Positions 29,436-32,277 of a stretch of DNA of 32,277 bases are shown in pieces. How positions within the stretch are numbered: the stretch's first letter is position 1; each line of letters starts with the position of its first letter. Below the pieces are notes generated by a model. It had not been told where the DNA came from. It ran no database searches and was given only the letters and a program-made list of their open reading frames with translations. The translations under genes and the position numbers were made by a program. The stretch comes from a virus: positions 1-32,277 of IMG/VR virus record IMGVR_UViG_3300031658_000057, one strand, 5' to 3'.

Positions 29436-29448
29436 ATAAATAAAAAAA

Positions 29449-29712
29449 ATGGGAATAAAAAATACACAAGCATTATTAAATGAACAATTAGGAGGATTAG
29501 GTGGAGTAGAGATTTTTACTACTGCTGCACAAACAGGTAAAGATTATTACGCAATATACTTTGTACAGGAAAGTATAATATCTGCTATTACTATGGCTAA
29601 TTCAACAGGTGCATCAGCACTTATCACGACTGTACCTGCAGGAATGACTTTATTTGGTAATACAACTGCAATTACACTTACTAGTGGTTTAGCTATAGCA
29701 TACAAAAACTAA
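29449..29712 (+). CDS. Small structural protein, unknown
   Basis: 87 residues, beta-rich and Ala/Thr-rich: LLNEQLGGLGGVEIFTTAAQ, GKDYYAIYFVQESIISAITM, ending SGLAIAYKN. It starts 13 nt after the preceding stop with an A-rich leader. It may be a small capsid-associated or fibre-base protein; no motif supports a specific role. Confidence 0.55.
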   Translation: MGIKNTQALLNEQLGGLGGVEIFTTAAQTGKDYYAIYFVQESIISAITMANSTGASALITTVPAGMTLFGNTTAITLTSGLAIAYKN

Positions 29713-29716
29713 TATA

Positions 29717-29884
29717 ATGAAGTTAGCATTAGGAATGTCATTGCCTTCAAGTAATAAGGGAGGATTAACACCTACTCAAAAAATAGTAAATGATTTTAAA
29801 GCTAGAGTTATTGCTGATGGAGGGGTATTTGAGGCTAAGGCTTGTTTAGATGCACAATTAGTAATATTAAATAATATACAATGA
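29717..29884 (+). CDS. Small protein before the fibre gene
   Basis: A 55-codon frame (MKLALGMSLPSSNKGGLTPT, then VNDFKARVIADGGVFEAKAC, ending ILNNIQ). The DFKxRVxADGGxxEAxxC pattern is common in short Bacteroidetes phage proteins and domains near tail fibres, which supports it being real. Its stop overlaps the fibre gene start (ATGA), as at many junctions in this genome. Function unknown; a fibre-assembly aid or minor component is possible. Confidence 0.6.
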   Translation: MKLALGMSLPSSNKGGLTPTQKIVNDFKARVIADGGVFEAKACLDAQLVILNNIQ

Positions 29885-31953
29885 GTTTATTAGATGATGT
29901 AAGTATTGTAGTAACACCAAATGGATATAAGGCAGGAGAACTATATGCTGTTATTCCTGTACCTACTGAGGGTGCTGAGCAAGTAACTAATGGTGATTTC
30001 GCTACAGATACAGGTTGGGATAAACGAAATGGTAGTACAATAAGTGGTGGTGTAGGTAATGTTATAGCTAATGGAGATTTAGGGAATACAGGGAATAATT
30101 GGTCTTTAAATCAAGGCGTTGGTATGGTTGTAGGTAAGTTATATAAAATAAGTTTTAGTGCAAGACAAACAGGTGGTACGGGTAATTTACAAGTAGGTCA
30201 AGCATATACTGCAGGTTTCAGCCAAAACATAACATCTGGTTTTGTTAATTACTCATTTATTATAACTCCTGCTGATTATGGCGTTAATACAGAGAGAGTA
30301 TCTATAGGTGGCTCGGTAATTGGAGATACTTTTGAGGTTGATAACGTATCAGTAAAAGAATACACAGCAGCTGATATGGATGTTACAAGAGCAACAGCAG
30401 CAACAAGAGTAGATGAGGATGGATTAGTTAATTACGCAGAGGTTTTAGGAAGTGAGGAGGTTACTAATGGAGATTTTGCTACTGATTTAAGTGGGTGGAC
30501 TATATCAGGTAATGATGCAACACATACTGTAACTTGGACTGCAAGTGGGGCAAGGTTTCAATCCGACACTACAAGCCCTGTAATGGAATTTAAACAATTA
30601 AACCTATTAACATCAGGTAAACAATATGTATTAACTTGTAATATAGCATATACAGGTGTAGGTCAATTAAGAGTTAATGTAGGAAGTAATTTAACTGCTT
30701 TTACAGAAGGTGCAAATACAAGATATTTTTCTGCTACATCAAGCACAATGTCTTTTCTAAGAGAAAATGCAAATGTAGATGCTATAATTTCAAACGTATC
30801 AGTAAAAGAACTAATAAGAGATAACGTACCTCGTATAGACTACTCAGGAGGAGGTTGTCCACATATATTAGCAGAGCCACAGAGGACTAATTTGGTTACA
30901 GAGTCAAGTGATTATAGTGGGTACTCTAAGTCATCTATAAATATTGTTAGTAATATATCTACAAGTCCTGATGGAAGTGTTAATGCAACTTCAGTAACTA
31001 ATACGAGTACAGGTCAATCACACATTAGAACAGGCTTTACAGCTTCTTCAACAGGGGATTACACGGGTAGTTCATATATTAAAAAGCAAGACTTTGATTT
31101 TATTTATGTAGAGTTTGGAAATGCTTATGCTTGGTTTAATATATCCAATGGTACTTTAGGTAATTCAGGTAATTTTGGAAGTGGTTGGACTTTTGTAAGT
31201 CATTCAATAGAAAGTGTAGGTAATGATTGGTATAGAATATCTATTACTGCAAATAATACAATTACAGGTGGTTATAACTTTAGACCTTATCAGCCAACAT
31301 CTGCTAATGGTAATTATACTTCAGGTTCATTAGGAGATTCTTTTATGTGGGGTACTCAAGTAGAGCAAGGCTCTTACGCAACATCTTACATTCCAACATC
31401 AGGTTCAACAGTAACTCGTAATCAAGACCAATTCACAAGAGATGGTATATCAAGTTTAATTAATAGTACAGAGGGGGTTTTTATGGTGGAATTATCACCT
31501 TCTTTTCCTGCTGGAACAAGACAGATTTCGCTTAACGATGGAAGTTACGTAAATAGAATAATTATAGAGGTGAGAAATAGCGGGGGTACAATTAAATGTC
31601 TTTTAGTTTCTTCAAGTGTAGTACAAGCCGAAATAGATTATACCGTAAGTAATATTTTAGATTATTATAAAGTAGCAATAAGATACGAATTAAATAATGT
31701 TTCCATTTGGGTTAATGGTTTGCAAATTGGTTCTACCGACACATCTGCCACTATGCCTATTGGATTAAACTCTTTTTCTTTTGACGGAAATAGTTTAAGT
31801 GGACTACCTTTTTACGGTAAAGTAAAACAACTACAAGTATACTCTACTGCTCTATCAGACGAACAGCTTATACAACTTACAGGTACATCAGGAACTGACT
31901 TTTATGAATCATATGCAGCAATGGCAAGTGCATTAACATATACAATACAATAA
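29881..31953 (+). CDS. Modular fibre / receptor-binding-like protein
   Basis: 690 residues, beta-rich. Two tandem carbohydrate-binding-like modules start with VTNGDFATDT (36-45) and VTNGDFATDL (194-203), and each ends in a [NV]VSVKE motif (near 155 and 306). The linker between them carries MDVTRATAATRVDEDGLVNY (166-185). A TNLVTESSDYSGYSKSS segment begins a further domain, which ends with TSYIPTSGSTVTRNQDQF (501-518). A LamG-like domain (about 525-665) ends FYGKVKQLQVYSTALSDEQ. Likely a virion fibre or spike recognising surface glycans; target not known. Paralogue of the genes at 1-1035 and 31953 onwards. Its stop overlaps the next ATG. Confidence 0.75.
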   Translation: MSLLDDVSIVVTPNGYKAGELYAVIPVPTEGAEQVTNGDFATDTGWDKRNGSTISGGVGNVIANGDLGNTGNNWSLNQGVGMVVGKLYKISFSARQTGGTGNLQVGQAYTAGFSQNITSGFVNYSFIITPADYGVNTERVSIGGSVIGDTFEVDNVSVKEYTAADMDVTRATAATRVDEDGLVNYAEVLGSEEVTNGDFATDLSGWTISGNDATHTVTWTASGARFQSDTTSPVMEFKQLNLLTSGKQYVLTCNIAYTGVGQLRVNVGSNLTAFTEGANTRYFSATSSTMSFLRENANVDAIISNVSVKELIRDNVPRIDYSGGGCPHILAEPQRTNLVTESSDYSGYSKSSINIVSNISTSPDGSVNATSVTNTSTGQSHIRTGFTASSTGDYTGSSYIKKQDFDFIYVEFGNAYAWFNISNGTLGNSGNFGSGWTFVSHSIESVGNDWYRISITANNTITGGYNFRPYQPTSANGNYTSGSLGDSFMWGTQVEQGSYATSYIPTSGSTVTRNQDQFTRDGISSLINSTEGVFMVELSPSFPAGTRQISLNDGSYVNRIIIEVRNSGGTIKCLLVSSSVVQAEIDYTVSNILDYYKVAIRYELNNVSIWVNGLQIGSTDTSATMPIGLNSFSFDGNSLSGLPFYGKVKQLQVYSTALSDEQLIQLTGTSGTDFYESYAAMASALTYTIQ

Positions 31954-32277
31954 TGGCGAATCCAAGTTTACAAATAGGCAATTCAAATTGGGCAATAAAA
32001 GAAGATAATCTTTTAGGTTACAGTGCATCAGGAACAAGGTTCTTTCCTATACCAATTACAATGACAAGAGCAACAGCAGGTACTAGAGTTAATTCTAGTG
32101 GCTTAGTTGAAACTGTTGAGTTGTTGGGTAGTGAGTTAGTGGTTAACGGAGATTTCACAAATAATGTAACAGGTTGGAATAAATTTAAATCAAATGCAAC
32201 AGAATCTTGGAATTCAGGAGGGTATTTAGACTTTACAAAAACAGGTGTTAGTGGTAGATTAGGTTCTGATGTATCAT
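31953..32277 (+). CDS. Second modular fibre-like protein, N-terminal part (3' end outside window)
   Basis: Starts in a TAATG overlap and is open to the window end (108 complete codons). After a short N terminus (NSNWAIKEDNLLGYSASG) comes PITMTRATAGTRVNSSGLVE (34-53), then LGSELVVNGDFTNNVTGW, the beginning of the carbohydrate-binding-like module seen in the preceding gene. It stops inside that module, while the window start resumes near the end of one. A direct join of the window ends is out of frame and meets a stop within 9 codons, so sequence is missing if they are one gene. Confidence 0.75.
   Translation, partial: MANPSLQIGNSNWAIKEDNLLGYSASGTRFFPIPITMTRATAGTRVNSSGLVETVELLGSELVVNGDFTNNVTGWNKFKSNATESWNSGGYLDFTKTGVSGRLGSDVS

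Noticed and set aside
1-32277. tRNA genes, CRISPR arrays, insertion sequences and terminal direct repeats
   Set aside because: Looked for by eye on both strands and between the two window ends; nothing convincing was seen, though a tRNA search program would be more reliable.

Overview
The window is almost certainly a near-complete genome of a long-tailed (siphovirus-type) phage of a Bacteroidetes host, probably a flavobacterium. The DNA is strongly AT-rich and every supported gene is on the + strand. Genes are packed with ATGA or TAATG stop/start overlaps and few Shine-Dalgarno sequences. One clear host-type promoter (TTG, 19 nt, TAnnTTTR) precedes the early genes. Many structural proteins are of types I associate with Bacteroidetes phages. 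The host and relatives are inferred from sequence character; no search was run.

Layout. 1-5534: end of a receptor-binding/fibre-like gene, a small protein, a portal with a long C-terminal extension, a connector-like protein, then lysis (small holin-like membrane proteins, an M15 peptidase endolysin) and a metallophosphoesterase. 5535-5639: terminator-like hairpin, three phased TGTTAAT repeats and the early promoter. 5640-13233: early/middle genes. These include small unknowns, an Erf/RecT-like protein, an SSB ending in DDLPF, a DnaA-domain-IV-like protein, an HTH replication initiator with internal tandem repeats (possible origin), HTH proteins, a NinG-like protein, a sigma-like factor, zinc-binding proteins, a DUF3310-like protein, a candidate structured RNA and two membrane proteins. 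13259-16454: ParB-like protein, TET-associated-type glycosyltransferase, small and large terminase. 16560-25826: tail assembly chaperone with a -1 frameshift site, tail completion proteins, distal tail/baseplate proteins, a repeat-rich structural protein and the tape measure. 25863-29884: prohead protease, scaffold-like protein, major capsid, tail tube candidate and small structural proteins. 29881-32277: two paralogous modular fibre genes, the second cut by the window end.

The window begins and ends inside related fibre genes, and portal plus connector lie at the left while the other head genes lie at the right. A circular (or circularly permuted) map cut inside a fibre gene explains this best, with roughly 170-200 nt missing at the junction.

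The strongest unexplained signal is a repeated element, TCTATTATATAATATG and close variants. It lies at five operon starts in the packaging/structural half and not before early genes. In four of five copies its last three bases are the start codon, which suggests late promoters giving leaderless or nearly leaderless mRNAs. The sigma-like factor at 11002 is the obvious candidate reader. Other notable items are the glycosyltransferase without any visible TET or base-modifying partner, the three-way-junction RNA candidate at 12191-12280, and iteron-like repeats inside the replication gene. I found no integrase, repressor, DNA polymerase, helicase, tRNA, CRISPR or insertion sequence.
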